A DNA stretch of 64,000 nucleotides from Echiichthys vipera (Eukaryota > Chordata > Actinopteri > Perciformes > Trachinidae). This document shows positions 47,818 to 60,585 of the stretch, in pieces (positions within the stretch are counted from its first letter, which is position 1; each line of letters starts with the position of its first letter). The position numbers and the translations under genes are program-made. Location of the stretch: assembly GCA_963691815.1 (NCBI GenBank), contig OY829663.1, forward strand, positions 6,111,523 to 6,175,522, read 5' to 3'. The notes beneath the pieces are model-generated. The model ran no database searches, had not been told where the DNA came from, and saw only the letters and a program-made list of their open reading frames with translations.

Positions 47818-50622
47818 TAACGATGACCTGGAGAATATTCACAGGCTTGTACAAGGGAAGACTTGCAGGGAAATGCTACAGGAAAACAGACAGGAAGTAA
47901 AAAACACAAACAACTGACCCAAAATGCAATACTATGACATTATACATTACAAAACTTTATTGTATTAGTTTGTATCTTGTGTTGTTTTGTCTGTTTTTAA
48001 TGTATGTACATGTAAAGGCCCTTCTGGGGACAGGTCTTACAATAAGCTTATGCTATAAATGCTGTTGCATTGTGACATTGGTAAATGCTACATATTTGGC
48101 ACAAATAACTATTATCCATAAAAGAAAGTACAGACTATAATCATGCTTTTTTCAAAAACTTCATTGTTCTGGATTATTCGTTTTATTCATCTAATCAATG
48201 CTACTTTGTGAAATAGACCAGACTTAGGTTATTATCATGAACATGCCCAAGGCCTCAAATTTTGTGTTTCGTTGAAGAGCTGCAGCATACAGTATCTTCA
48301 TGTACAAACCAACTCGACTACACACTAACATCACACACTGAACTTTGCTACTCTTCTACCCTTTTCCCACTTTAATTAGCATGTATATATGCACGCAGGA
48401 ACGCAGAACAAAACACAAGAAAATAGCCAATTGCATTGCAGATGCGACATGTTTCCTAGCATGGCACCAGGAAAATGGGCAAACATTTTCATGTCCACCC
48501 GCCTGGGTGTTTCCACTGCTGATCAGAGCTGGAGCTGATAAATACCTGGGACTACTGCAGGGTCATTTGTCTCGGGAATAAATGCAGATTGTAACCTTTC
48601 CCATTCAACACAAAGGCCAGATGTTAGTGGTGCTATTGGGTTTTTTGTCCAGTGGCAAAGGGGCTTCATAGAGCTCGATCTAAAATTCTCAAATGAGGCT
48701 TTCTGGCTCGAGCTTTGCGGATGGAGTAACAAACGCGTTGCGCAGCAACAACAACAACCGCATATGTATTGAGGTTCTGGATCAACTAATTGATCGCGGA
48801 GCCGATGCAAAGACCTAATCAGTGGAAACACTATCTCACCTATTTCTTTTGAAAAAAACAGCCATTGGGGAAGCACAAACTTGAACGACCAATGGTGTAA
48901 TGTCATCAGTCACTCACTCAGTGGGTTGGCCGTCGCTTTGCTGCGGTCCAACCAAAAGATGTATCCAACACATTTACAGTGTGATCATGTTGTCTGCCAA
49001 ACCGTGTCATATGTTGAGTGCAAACATGTTTGTGATGGTATGTCTTCTTGAGTGGGTCTGTCTGCATGTGTCTGTTTGTACTTTCACCTAGAGACTCAAA
49101 ATAGCTCTTCTAAAGGGCCATTTTTGCTGTAATGTGCATCCAAGAGTTCATCGGGGAGAGCTAGAAAGGCACGCTGGCACTCGATTGCCAGAAGTAAAAG
49201 CTTTGTGGGTGAGGGGGGAAATCCCTCCTGCTGGATTTACGCCTCGCCACAGTCGACCCTGTTTAAAAGCCAGTTGGATACAAGGAAGAAAGAAGAAACA
49301 TAAGAGCAAAAACTGGGCAGTGAAAGAGAATATTCTCTGCTGCTGGCCTGAGCGGAAAATTATATGATGTAATAAATGGTATACCAGAAAGCGACCTGCC
49401 CACGACAGCCACTGAGTCTGTGCATGCATGTGTGTGCAAATGTGCATTCCAGTGTAAGTGAGTGTGTGTTGAGGTCTCCATTAGTGCTCCCATAACATTG
49501 GGTAGAGCAAACAAAGCACAGAATCATCAATGAGGACCACTACAGCTGAGGCGACTGTGGGGTGAACCCTTGACAATATGAGCCTAATTACACACGGTTG
49601 TCTCAGAAGAGCCATGAATCAATGGTCGTGGTGAATCCCAAACAACAAAATCAATACAGTTGCGTCTCAATGGCAATAATGAGAATCTGGTTGAAGGCTT
49701 TTAAATCAGCCACATATTGGCTCATTCCGGTGGGATGAAGCTCTGCAATGTGTGAAACACATGTTAAATTACAGCATGATGATTGAAACCCAATCAAAGT
49801 CAAAGACACAACAACATTTCACTGTGATTAATAGAGTTATAATTCAAATCTTTTCCTTGCTACTGTCTGTTGTGATATGGAGCGGTTATTAATGACGATG
49901 ATTAATGATTAAGTACGAGGGCTGAGCCAGACGGAGAGTCAATGTGAAGAAAAGCGGGACTCTCAATGTGTAGGAACAACATGTGAGCCGGTGGGGGCCC
50001 TGAACTCTCATTTGTGTTAACCAAACTTCTCTAAATCGTTTGTATAATTAAATTATGGTCTTCTGGGAGGCCGCAGGGACATCAATTAGGTAGATAAGCA
50101 AATGAAAACAAATCACTTTTTATCAAATGTGCGGTTGCCCGCCTGTGTGTCCGGTAAACACAGGAACAACAGGAAGTGATTTTGTTCTGAGATTTGAGGC
50201 TCCATAAATCGCAGTGACAGGAAGTCTCTGGGAACCAGTGGGAGGGCAGAAAAAACACGACTTCCTCTTCAGAGCTATTGACGGAGGGTACAATGTTATT
50301 TGATTTCCAATGATACTTTAATTGTTTGATTTAGATTTAGTCTTTTGACCAAAATAAGTATTACTTTTTATTCAAATTTGAGTATTTTCACTGTTAGTTT
50401 TTAGTTTTAGTCAGTCAAAACTGCTTTTTAGCGAGTGAATTTTTAATTTACATGTCTTACTTCAGCTGTCACCATCTTTGATGTTTGCTTATAGCTTGGT
50501 TACAGGTGATATTCTTGACTATTGTTAGCATGAAAAGGGACTGTACCTGTTTATACAAGACCGTAACATAAACTCACAGTGTCCATGTCAGTTCCCGTAT
50601 TAAAAGACTGACTCTCAAATTT
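47818..50622. other. Intron DNA with no recognised gene
   Basis: A 127-codon minus-strand ORF (48523-48906) and shorter ones have no domain. No repeat copy was recognised. Confidence 0.45.
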
Positions 50623-50630
50623 GTTCCTGT

Positions 50631-50894
50631 TAGAGCTGCAATGATTAGTTGATAGACAGATAATCACGAGCTATTTTGGTAATCAATGAATTGTTAAAGT
50701 AATTTTTTTTCATTCAAAATGGCAGAAAATGCTGTTTTCAAGTAGATTTCCTGCTTTTCTCTGTTTGGGACTGACAAAACAAGACATTTAAACACATCAC
50801 CTTGGACATTTTCATTATTTCCTGGAATTTTATAGATCAAATGATTGATCGATTAATTTGGAAAATGGTAATATAGTCATCAATTGCAGCCCTA
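50631..50894. mobile_element. hAT-like non-autonomous transposon (MITE), both ends present
   Basis: The left end TAGAGCTGCAATGATTAGTT and the reverse complement of the right end, TAGGGCTGCAATTGATGACT, form terminal inverted repeats. They are flanked by 8-bp near-identical duplications, GTTCCTGT (50623-50630) and GTTCCTTT (50895-50902). Eight-base target duplications are the rule for hAT transposons. The 264-bp body has no coding capacity. Confidence 0.8.
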
Positions 50895-50902
50895 GTTCCT
50901 TT

Positions 50903-52469
50903 TTCCCTACACAAGACAGTAATGTTAGCTATCAATACTGACAAAGACACTGCGCTACTGAAGAGACAGACACTGCTTATCAGTGCAACAAGTCAAGCAG
51001 CAGGGTATTTTTGGGCGGCGGGAGATACTACAGATACATGCAGGTGTTTCAGTTAAACTGCATTAACGTGGTCACGAATTATGACCATTCTTCTGTTTCT
51101 CCTATAATTGTTTAGCTCGATTTGTTGATGTACATTTAAAAACTAAATCATTGCATCCCAGTTTTAAAGTAATTGGGCATGTTGTGAATTTATCAGGGAA
51201 TGAGGGACGCAACAAAAACCCCTGAACCAGAGACGTTGCAGTTGACTTCAGTTGAAATCAATGGTTTTTTTTCGGCTTTAGTCCATTTTGTTATGGAAAA
51301 AGATCACTACATAGAGCACTGCATGAATGTGCTGGAAACACAATTTTGTGGTCAAATATGTACACTGTGTATAGGGGACTGGGGGCTGTGCGAGTGCCGC
51401 ATGGGAGAGCCACAATGAGGCAAGGCAGTGCTGTAAATGGATGTGATCACAGGACCTTCCTGGTGAATAATGCAGCCCTGCTAATTGGCTACATTAATAA
51501 TTGATGGGGGCGTGTTTGAGATGGGACCTGTGGTGGATAAGGAACATGCTTACTGTCTTGTTAGAGAATACTTTGAACGCTATATGTCTTACAACTGTCT
51601 GTGCTGTATGGCTGGCTCTAAATAACCAGCTCCTATTGAAGACGGCTGTAGGGGAAGATGTGACCGTGTGAGCCGAAGATGTCAGAATAAACAATCGCCC
51701 TGACAACATAATGATATAATGAGACGCGGTTTGACGTTTAAAATGGCTTGGGCTCATGTCAAGTCCCACAGGCTCCACAATGTTGTTACACCCTTAGTCC
51801 AAACTGACCGTGGCTGACCCAGAACTATCCAGCTGCGTAAATAAAAATGACTGCAATAATGCATCAAAATTAAACATAAGGCATTGATATGACAGGGTCA
51901 GTTGTTTTTTTTTACAAAAGCTTGGCATTGGATCTGGAGCTTGGCGATCCAGCTCAAACTCCGTGACAGGAATTGATGTTCAGAGGGGACAATGGCACGG
52001 GCTGATGAGAAGACATAGGTGTGGCAAAAAGAATGGGACATAGGAGGGTAAGAAAAATGGATTTTACTGTAAACTTGATTTATCCGCTGCTCTCGAGGTG
52101 TCCAGTTTCCAGAGGATGCATAAAACCTGACTCTGTCTCTTCGAGTCAACACCTTCATACTGCTGTTGTGCTCTTAAAGGAAACAATGGGATCAATATCT
52201 CAGGGTGTGTTGAAAGGATTTCTGACAATATCGAATATGTTTAGGAGTTCAAAAGGTGCTAGACACAAAAGAACTGGAAAACAAAGACCTGACCAGAGAC
52301 CAAAGTCAATAAAGACTACACCCGGTTTTGTTTGAGGGTTAACAGTGCAGACAGACACAACGTGAGGCTGAGAATTTCAAAAAATTGTGGCTTTACACTC
52401 ATTTTTGAGCATCCGAGCACAAAACCTTCACAGAAGCAAGTATTAGCTTTAAAGAAGTTCTTCAGCTTT
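50903..52469. other. Intron DNA with nothing recognised
   Basis: Short ORFs at 51200-51778 and 51898-52335 have no domain. Confidence 0.45.
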
Positions 52470-52655
52470 GGGGCGAGTTAGATGAGAAGAGCGATACCGC
52501 TGTACATTAAATATGAGAGACGGTTATCTTAAGCTCGGCTTACACTGTACAATTCCACAGGAAGTTAAAAAGAAGTTGCTAAAAGGTAGCCTGGCTCTGT
52601 CCAAAGGCAACAAAATCTGCCTACCTGCACCTCCGAAGCTCGCTGAAATCTTGTC
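52470..52655 (+). repeat. Dispersed fish repeat, copy 2 of 3
   Basis: GCGAGTTAGATGAGAAGAGC (52473-52492), ACATTAAATATGAGA, TAGCCTGGCTCTGTCCAAAG (52587-52606) and TACCTGCACCTC follow the skeleton seen at 16885-17130. The middle is rearranged. Confidence 0.7.
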
Positions 52656-53320
52656 AGTTACAGTCTAGAAATGAGACGGTGCAACCTGTAACTGTGTAAC
52701 ATGGATTCTGACACTGCCCTGCCCTTTTAGGAGACTAGCAACGGGTATTCCAATGGGGAGAGCGAATGTAAACACAGATTATGACAGATTATTTTTCCAC
52801 ATTGTCATTAAAGTAAATATTCCACCCGTTTTTCCCAAGCCACATATCCTTTCAAACATTCTGACAGTGAAATTGCATTGCTTTGTTCGAGACCCGTCTC
52901 TGTCCCAGCGACACACTCTTGTGATGCTAAATATGGATAGCTGAGTAAATATCTCAAATATAAATACATTATGCAAATTTAACCTTTTATCTATCCACAC
53001 GTTCACAACACTTCCAAACAAGGCTGCGTCCAGCGAGGAAACAGGAAGTGGAAACCGTTTCATACCAATGGTGCACTATCTTCAGTTATAGAGCATCTTT
53101 GATCTTGCTTTTTTTAATCCATACAAAAACTACTGGAGAAGAAAAAACAGTCACAAAACCCACAGATTATCTTTTTCTAAACATTAAAATTTGCACATAT
53201 TCTTTGTATACTTCATACTGTGAACTTTTTCACATCCCTGGTCAATATTTGGCAAATTCCTGCACAAACTGTACAGCTCTTTTCACTTTAAGTATTATTA
53301 TTATTATATTTTTATTTAAT
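52656..53320. other. Intron DNA with nothing recognised
   Basis: The frame of the 210-codon plus-strand ORF at 53048-53680 runs from here into the SINE-like copy and is not a gene. Confidence 0.5.
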
Positions 53321-53331
53321 ATATCTGATGA

Positions 53332-53693
53332 CATAGGTGACACGGTGGAGTGTTGGTTAGCACTGTCGCCTCACAGGGAGAGGGTTCCTAGTTCGAATCC
53401 CGGCTGGGGCCCTTCTGTGTGGAGTTTGCATGTTCTCCCCGTGTCTGCGTGGGTTTTCTCCGGGTTCTCCGGTTTCCTCCCACAGTCCAAAGACGTGCAG
53501 GTGTTAGGTTCATTGATGACTCTAAAATTGCCCGTAGGTGTGAATGGTTGTCTGTCTCTGTGCATCTCTATGTGCTCTGCGATAGACTGCCGTCCTGTCC
53601 AGGGTGTACCCCGCCTAATGCTCAATGTCAGCTGGGATTGGGTCCAGCCCCCCATGACCCCGACAGGGACAAGCGGTTGAAGTTGAATGATGA
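53332..53693 (+). mobile_element. tRNA-derived SINE-like family, copy 5 (full length, most complete head)
   Basis: It has an intact tRNA-like head with an A-box region (TGGAGTGTTGG) and a B-box region (TAGTTCGAATCC), the complete body and a short TGAATGATGAAT tail. It is flanked by 11-bp near-identical duplications, ATATCTGATGA (53321-53331) and ATATCTCATGA (53694-53704). ORFs here on both strands are by-products. Confidence 0.9.
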
Positions 53694-53739
53694 ATATCTC
53701 ATGATTTTTGCACTGTATTTATCCTTATGCACCAAAACA

Positions 53740-53950
53740 CCAAGACTATGTGCAAACCTAACTAGCAATAAAGCTGTTTCTGATAACTGGCTCTGGGTTT
53801 GCAGTCTTTATGCTAAGTGGAGCTAACCAGCTGCTGCTTGTAGCTTCAAATTTGACAAACAGATATGAGAGCGGCTATGAATCTTCTGCATGTTATTCTT
53901 GGCAAGAAAGGGAATAAGCGCGTTCCTATGAATTGACATTTTCTTGGCAG
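53740..53950 (-). repeat. Dispersed fish repeat, copy 3 of 3 (opposite strand)
   Basis: On the plus strand it reads AACTGGCTCTGG, GTCTTTATGCTAAG, GTAGCTTCAAATTTGACA, GATATGAGAGCGG, then TTGGCAAGAAAGGGAATAAG (53898-53917). This is the reverse complement of the copy 1 and 2 skeleton and lies 46 bp from the SINE-like copy. Confidence 0.7.
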
Positions 53951-56900
53951 ATGATTATGTAACTTTACTTGGAGAATGTGTCTTCTTAACGGCGGTGAAA
54001 AGCTTCTCCAAGATTTTGCATCCATAATTTCCCTGCCTTGATACATCTCTCACTTCTTCTCTCTTACTGGTCCATAACTGAGGAAATCTGTTCCCCAGCT
54101 CCACTCATTAACATGCAAATCCTCATCTTTAGGATAATAGTGGGGGGAAAAAGAAGCCCTTTTGTGCAACTCCGGAGCACTGAGGATGTTCCTTCCTGCT
54201 TCTATTAGCTCGACATGTTCGTCTGACAGCAATCTCCCTCCTGTCTAATGTACAGTCAGACCTAGTTACAGTAGCAATTACTAGTGTTCAGGTTAAGATT
54301 AATTGAATTACTGGGTGGCTACCCTGCACTCCTCTGTGGGCAAATCAATCACGGCCTGTGCGCTACACGGACCCTTTATCACCCTCTTCCATCTTTATGC
54401 AAAAAGACGCAGGCTGTGCTGTTGCACTCCATCTATCAATAAACGGGTCCGGGGTGGCAAACTCATTTTCTAACACATTCCTCTCTTTAATCAAGCAGCC
54501 TGGAATTTGGAGGTAGTTAGCCATCCGCCACCTTTTCCTCCAAATGAATAAAATGTTAGAAAAATTGTAAAAAAAATACAGCAGCTGGGGTTGTTTGACG
54601 TATCAGAAATAGATCGTATGAGTTCATAGACTATCTGTGATCACTTAGAATAAATCTTGCTAAAGTTCTGTGAATGGCTCTTTTGTGCTATGCAAACGTT
54701 CACATTTAAAGTACAATAGACTGTATATAAAGCATTTGTTTGAACAGCTGCATTTCAACTTGGAGGAACCAGGTAGCTTTTCAAAACCGCACATGCAATG
54801 GATCTGTGGTGCTCCTGTTTGAATAAAGTAACTCTCAAGGCAGATTAAATGCCACTCTGTCATTCTCTCTCCATTCACCACCTCCATTATTAGCTATTTT
54901 AAAAAATTGTGCAGGATTTCTGGTCATGGTCTATAGTACTGCCAAACCCTAATCTTCAGCATGTTTTATTTCCCTCATCACTACCATGCAGCTCTTTGTC
55001 CGTCATGAAGCAGGAATAAAGAGAATACATTGGATGTAAAAGTGTTGAAAGCTTGAAAATAACATCTGAGGGAAATAATGTGTTGGCCTCTTTGTTGGAC
55101 GTGCCAAAAAAATGCCAATCCCTCATTTCAGTGTGACTCCAAGAGCCACACACACACAAACATACACACACACACACACGCCTTAAGCTTAGCTACAGTA
55201 TAATTCTGTCTTTTGCATGGAGACAGAGGTTGGGCAGTCCAATAGAGGTTGTGCCTGAGGTGCCGTCTGGCATAGCCTCTGCCCATGTCTGCAAGGCGGA
55301 CTCTGCCAAGGCGACTGGCACTGGCCATGTCCCGATGGAACAAGGGAAAAAGGATGTTTGGTGCCATCCTATCACCACACAGGCAGCTGCAGATAGCACA
55401 CATGGCAAGTGTGTCAGAGTCCATGCCTTTAAGCACAGAGGCAGAGATGCAGAGAGGGAAACAATCCAGTGTGTGGAGAGTAAGCCTAAAAAAGACCCTT
55501 GAAAAGAGTAAAACACTTTCCTGCTGAGTGTACCGAAGTAAAGGACTGGGAAGACGAACCTCTGACTTCCTTGAGTAGGAAACACTTGAATGTTTTTTAA
55601 TTTTACAGGGAACTGAAATACAGGTCGGAGATGTGTGCCAGAGAAAAAAGATGAATATGTGGCAAAAGTATTTAAAAGAAAACATTACAGTTGGAACAGG
55701 AAAATGGAGGACCCAAGAGGAGAGGGCTTCCTTATTTTTATTGGTTCCCAGGCTTTCCATCGCTCTGGTTCTCTCTCGCTCTCTGTCTGTCTCTGTCTTT
55801 TTCTCTCTGGTGGAAAATATGGAGAGCTCCCTGTCCTGTGATAAAGCTGTTGCCTGTGAGATGGGAAAGAGAGATCCATCACATTGAGGTGTTGGTTTAC
55901 CCTGCCAATCTGCACCACTGAGGGCTGTAACACGTACATGCTCCATCCATGCATCATTTACCCAGCCCTTCTGTGCCCAAATAACATGGGTTTGGCTGCA
56001 CGTTTCTCAAATCCTAAAGCACTCTGGCAATTCCTCCGAAAGTCTTGATATGCATGAATTCTGGAGGTTGTTTTGTGGTTTGTTTGGTTCGCTTCTACGA
56101 AGAGAAGAGCTCAAACAGTCTAGTCTAAAGCCCCTTGACTCTCCAGTGCCAAATGATAGGGTTACAGTCTCTCTTTGTTTGTGGAAGGATAACACTTAAC
56201 TTCCATCAACCTTGGGCTGCCAAGAAGAAAAAAAAAAAACTAGAGGAACAGAAATACAGTACAAGACGAAAATTGCAAACATGATTCTTTCTTTTTTCAT
56301 TACAGTCGTACCGCTTGTAAAGTGCCTGGAGGCAGGACCGCTGTGATGTTAGAAAACATTACCTGGCAGGTTTCCATTGAGTGCAGGGAAAATAAACATC
56401 ACTGACATTCATGGGCTTCAAAACCACTAAACTAGTTAAGGGCTTCAAGTATATCACCAGAAAATAGAACACGGAGCTGCAGACCTGAAGCTAATGTCTC
56501 GAAAAGGTCAAACATCTCAACGTCAGACACGATAAGAAGATAGAAACGATTACAGTGCATTGTAGCTTTACGGAGCGATGTATTTTCATACATCCAAGGA
56601 CAATAAAAAAGTGACCTCAACAAGTACTTCTTTTGAAATATGAATCCCAGAATAAATGCTTCATAATGTATGGGCTAATACCTCATAAAAAGGACCAACA
56701 GCTGCTAAGCTACGACGGGGTCAAACAGGTTGCTGACTAGTGTACACAGAAACCCAAAAGTGAACAAACAACAGAATCCTAGAAACAATGTAACCCGATC
56801 TTAAAGTTACAGTACCATCTGCTGGCATTGTGAACTCTGAGGGTGGCACATTCTGTGGCAGCCCTCTAAGTGACCCTCCTGACTGTGATCAATCACACTC

Positions 56901-57639
56901 CCTTTCTGCACATGTTCATCAAAGCTCCTGGACTTCCTGATCTCTGAGGCCCGAAATATGTGCATGAAAGTTTACTTAGTTAGCTTCCTTCATCCTACGC
57001 GAAGTCAACAAACAGCTCTTATTTTAGGTGTGTCAGGTGAATACATCAGGTGTGAGCGTCTGGTGGAGATCCAGGTGGTGTCTGCAGAGCACCCAGCACC
57101 TGCTGCCTGTCCTCACTCACCCATCGGGGGGCAGATTCCCGGGATGCCAGAGGGCAGCTGCTGACAGGCACTACTTCGGATAGTCCCCTTGCTTCTATCT
57201 GCCTCCCCTGCATGGGGCCTCCAAGGGTCAGCTGCTAAGGGCATGCAGAGATGTCGGTGGGGGTGGCGGAGGTCAAGGAGTTGGCAAGGAGGGGGGTACT
57301 ACAGTCAGGGTGGGTCGCATGCCTTCCGCAAGAGGTGAGCGCCCTGGTTTTACAATTATACACCCTGATAATCACTTTCACAATCCAAAGGCAGCTCAGA
57401 GCTCATGCTCAGGAGGTCTCTGGTGATCACGTTACGTCCGCTGTGTGTGCCCTCTACAACCCCAACCATGACCCCTCCACCCACCTCTGCCGGTCCTCTC
57501 TACTCCACCTGCCATCCGCAAAACCAGTCCCTATGTCAGCAGATATAATGAAAAGCCCAGCCACACAATCTTTTTGGAAAATTGCTCTGTTAAAATTACT
57601 TTTGGTAACTTTTAAAATTAAGGTACTGTCTGCAATGCA
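53951..57639. other. Intron DNA with no recognised gene
   Basis: It includes a 272-codon minus-strand ORF at 55128-55946 with no recognisable domain (see findings), a (CA)n run at 55147-55180 and an A12 run near 56229. Confidence 0.45.
55147..55180 (+). repeat. (CA)n microsatellite with AAACAT interruption
   Basis: CA units are read directly on both sides of the interruption. Confidence 0.9.
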
Positions 57640-58180
57640 TTAAAAGCACACTCAAAAGACATTAGAGCGCATTTATAAGGCTTTATAAAACTATTTATCA
57701 ATGTTTTTATCATCTATCATGCATAAAAACTTAAATAAATGGCAGACATAATGTATTATAAGTTCAGCATTCATACTGCTTTACATCTCCATGACAAAAT
57801 AAGTCCTGGCTCACACACCACATTATAAACACCATAACTTTAGCCAGTTATAGACACACATAGAGAACCGTTTTAACATAGCATAATATATTATACATAG
57901 AGTTCCTGAAATGGATGTCTTTTAAACATTAATAATATTTTATAGCATGGATTCCATAAGGTTATGTATGATACCATTATGTACATAATTACGAGGACAT
58001 ATGAGCAGTATTTGCTGACTTATAAATACATTAGAGCCACCACTTACAACTTTTCTATAAACCTTGTTTAGTTGTCATGTATGAGTACAAACATTTATGA
58101 AGAGTTTTAAAAAGTCTTATAGATTCTTACGAATGTACCTATAATGCATTATAGATATGACCTTCAAAGATTTTATAGTA
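57640..58180. repeat. AT-rich repeat with many TATAATGCATTATA-type palindromes
   Basis: A perfect 14-bp palindrome lies at 58140-58153. Words such as TTTATAAGGCTTTATAAA, TGTATTATAAG and ACATTATAAACACC recur. The style fits fish MITE-like repeats, but no ends were found. Confidence 0.4.
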
Positions 58181-60009
58181 AGTATAATAATAAGTATAAT
58201 AAGTAAAATGTTTTCTTATCATTAGATGCTAATTCCACCCTTCTCCTGTGAAGCATTGACAATTTTAGAAAAAGTACACATATTTCGAGTCTTTAACCTC
58301 AGATGGTTTATTTTGGAAAGGACTCTATTTAAAACTTGAAGGTAGACCTGCAGGTTTTATATACTGGTGTAGTATATAAAACCTCTCCCCTCTCGAAATA
58401 AGTCCCATTCCCACATCCTGTTTCATGGCGAAGCTTGTCTAACTGCATTAGAAAATTACCATCTAGAGCCATTTCTCAGGACCATTAAGAATATGTCATT
58501 TCTGCTCAGTATTTTCCAACGTAGTGTCAGAACAAGCTAAATCAATCAGGGGATCAATTACGGGGAAATCTGTTTTTCAAAATCTCAGCTGGGTCTTGGA
58601 GAGAAACTCAAACTAATGGCTCCTCGCAGAGCCTCACCGAAAAGACTCCACGGAGACACATTTAGGGTTAGCACACACAGACACTTAACACCGGCGAAAT
58701 AACAACGATGTTCCCCATACTTTTGGCTGATATGGGTTTATAAATCCAAACAGGCAAGTGAGGAATTTTAGAGTTTGTAAAGGGGGCGAGCGGTGAAAGC
58801 TATTTTGAACTATATCGCCTTATTTTAAACTTCGAGGAAAACGTTATTCCTTTATATTCCAGGCCGGTTTACATCCAAGAGCAGCAGCGATCGCCAAACC
58901 CACTGGAGGTGCTTACAGTTTGCATGCTCGCTTAAATACGGACACACAGTAAAATCCGGCCTCTTGTTCCAGCTGGTGTGTGGTTTTGTCATGACAACCA
59001 GCCACACAATAAACAACGTACACATGCATGTTAGAGCTCGTTTTATATGTTGTACAGTGTTCGGCGTCCTGATTGTGAATTGGTTAAATTCTAGGAACTT
59101 TAGTGGTTTAATAGCCAGCTTGAGAGCGACTGCTAAAATAACTGTCCTATAAAACAGAGGTCCTTAGCAATGTCTTCACTATTAACATGAACATCTAGCC
59201 TCTCCCATTTGGAGTTGTGTCATGCTTTCCACCGGTCCTCCAAAACCTCTCCACACTCTGGATGACAAGTGAAATGTCAGGCAGCAGCGAACAAGGCCAG
59301 AGTTTAAACTCAAACCACCCACTTAATTGACACACACTCTAAACACAGCCAGCATATGAGAAACTTAGTTGGAAGTCGGCCTCCTTTCAAACGCTGGGAA
59401 TGCAACAGCTTTTCACCGTCAGCGCTCGACAAATGTGTTTTTATTTTCTTTGAGTTTGTATCAACAAACCCAACTGGTTAGCTTAATGTAGGGAAAAAAA
59501 TGCAAATTACTAATGAAGAAAAAAATGGCATTAATGGAATTTAAACACAGACGGGGCACTTATTATTATTCCACACATTTAAAGCTGCATCTCGATTTTT
59601 ATTTGAGTGACACAGAAAAATGGATTTGTTCTGTGGAGCTGTCCTGCCACACACACACCGCCGCTCAGCACAGAATTACAGATCAGATCAACACCGCTTT
59701 CGAACACAAATCCCCACCGGGTCACTGCTTTTATGATCAAGAGCCCTTTTTTTTACTACCGTTACAGAACGTCCTTTCAAATAAGGCCAATTTTATAGAG
59801 GGAGCCCCCTAATTTAATGTGACTTCTCTGCTTTTTCCAGCTCAGTATACTCTTATTTTCTGCGAGGTTTAAAGTATAGCATGCAACAGTTATGGAGAAG
59901 CTGGATACACTAACTTCTGGCTGCTTGCATCTCTGGAAGTGTGTCAGTCTCTCTGTCTTTTGTCTATCTTTGTGTTTCTCTCTTTCTCTCTCCTTTTCTT
60001 CCTCCCCAA
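58181..60009. other. Intron DNA with nothing recognised
   Basis: Short ORFs only. A 99-codon plus-strand ORF at 59513-59812 has no domain. Confidence 0.45.
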
Positions 60010-60163
60010 CCGGTCAAGACAGATGTCCGTCCTCCACAGAGCTGGGTCTGTCCGACGTTCCTGCCTGTTATAGGGAATTGTTGGGTCTCTACCTACTCTG
60101 TAAAGTGTCCTGAGATAACTTTTGTTATGATTTGGCACTATAAATAAAATTGAATTGAATTAA
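60010..60163 (+). mobile_element. Retroelement 3' tail, copy B
   Basis: The end is nearly identical to 25181-25250, ending in AAATTGAATTGAATTAA. This copy extends further 5' through GAATTGTTGGGTCTCTACC and TTCCTGCCTGTTATAGGGAA, a phrase typical of fish non-LTR elements. Confidence 0.7.
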
Positions 60164-60487
60164 CTGTGATCAACTTCAAAAGATTTGCTCATGCACGAGC
60201 TGACATACACCTCTTTTTCCCCCTGGATTTGTATTTTTTTTTGAGTAGTAGAGATCTGTTTATGGCCCGTCTAAGCTAAGGTTGTCATGAGACCAGAATT
60301 TTAAACTTCCACACAAACCTCTACACTTCTTTCAATCCCACGACAAACACAAAAATGTCCTTGGCAAAAAATTGGGATTTTCTCTCTCTCTCTTTTTTAA
60401 TTAAAAACCTGAAAAAGTCATTATAACATACCAGTACAGTTGATTTTCTTCCCTCCTACTCTTCACAAAATCTGACTGTAAATCTAC
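60164..60487. other. Intron DNA with nothing recognised
   Basis: A short (TC)n run is at 60381-60391. No other feature was seen. Confidence 0.5.
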
Positions 60488-60585
60488 TTTTTTTTATAGC
60501 TTCTTGAACTTTCTATACTATATAGTGTTGATGTATCGTTTTAAACATGTGGTATTGAAAGAGTATCGACACTTTTGACAACCTT
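60488..60585 (+). repeat. Dispersed repeat, copy B of the pair with 6108-6217
   Basis: It carries the same ordered words as 6108-6217, but lacks an internal AAGTATCT-like step present in copy A. Confidence 0.65.

Noticed and set aside
53048..53680. 210-codon plus-strand ORF.
   Set aside because: Its second half is the SINE-like copy at 53332-53693 and the first half is AT-rich DNA with no domain.
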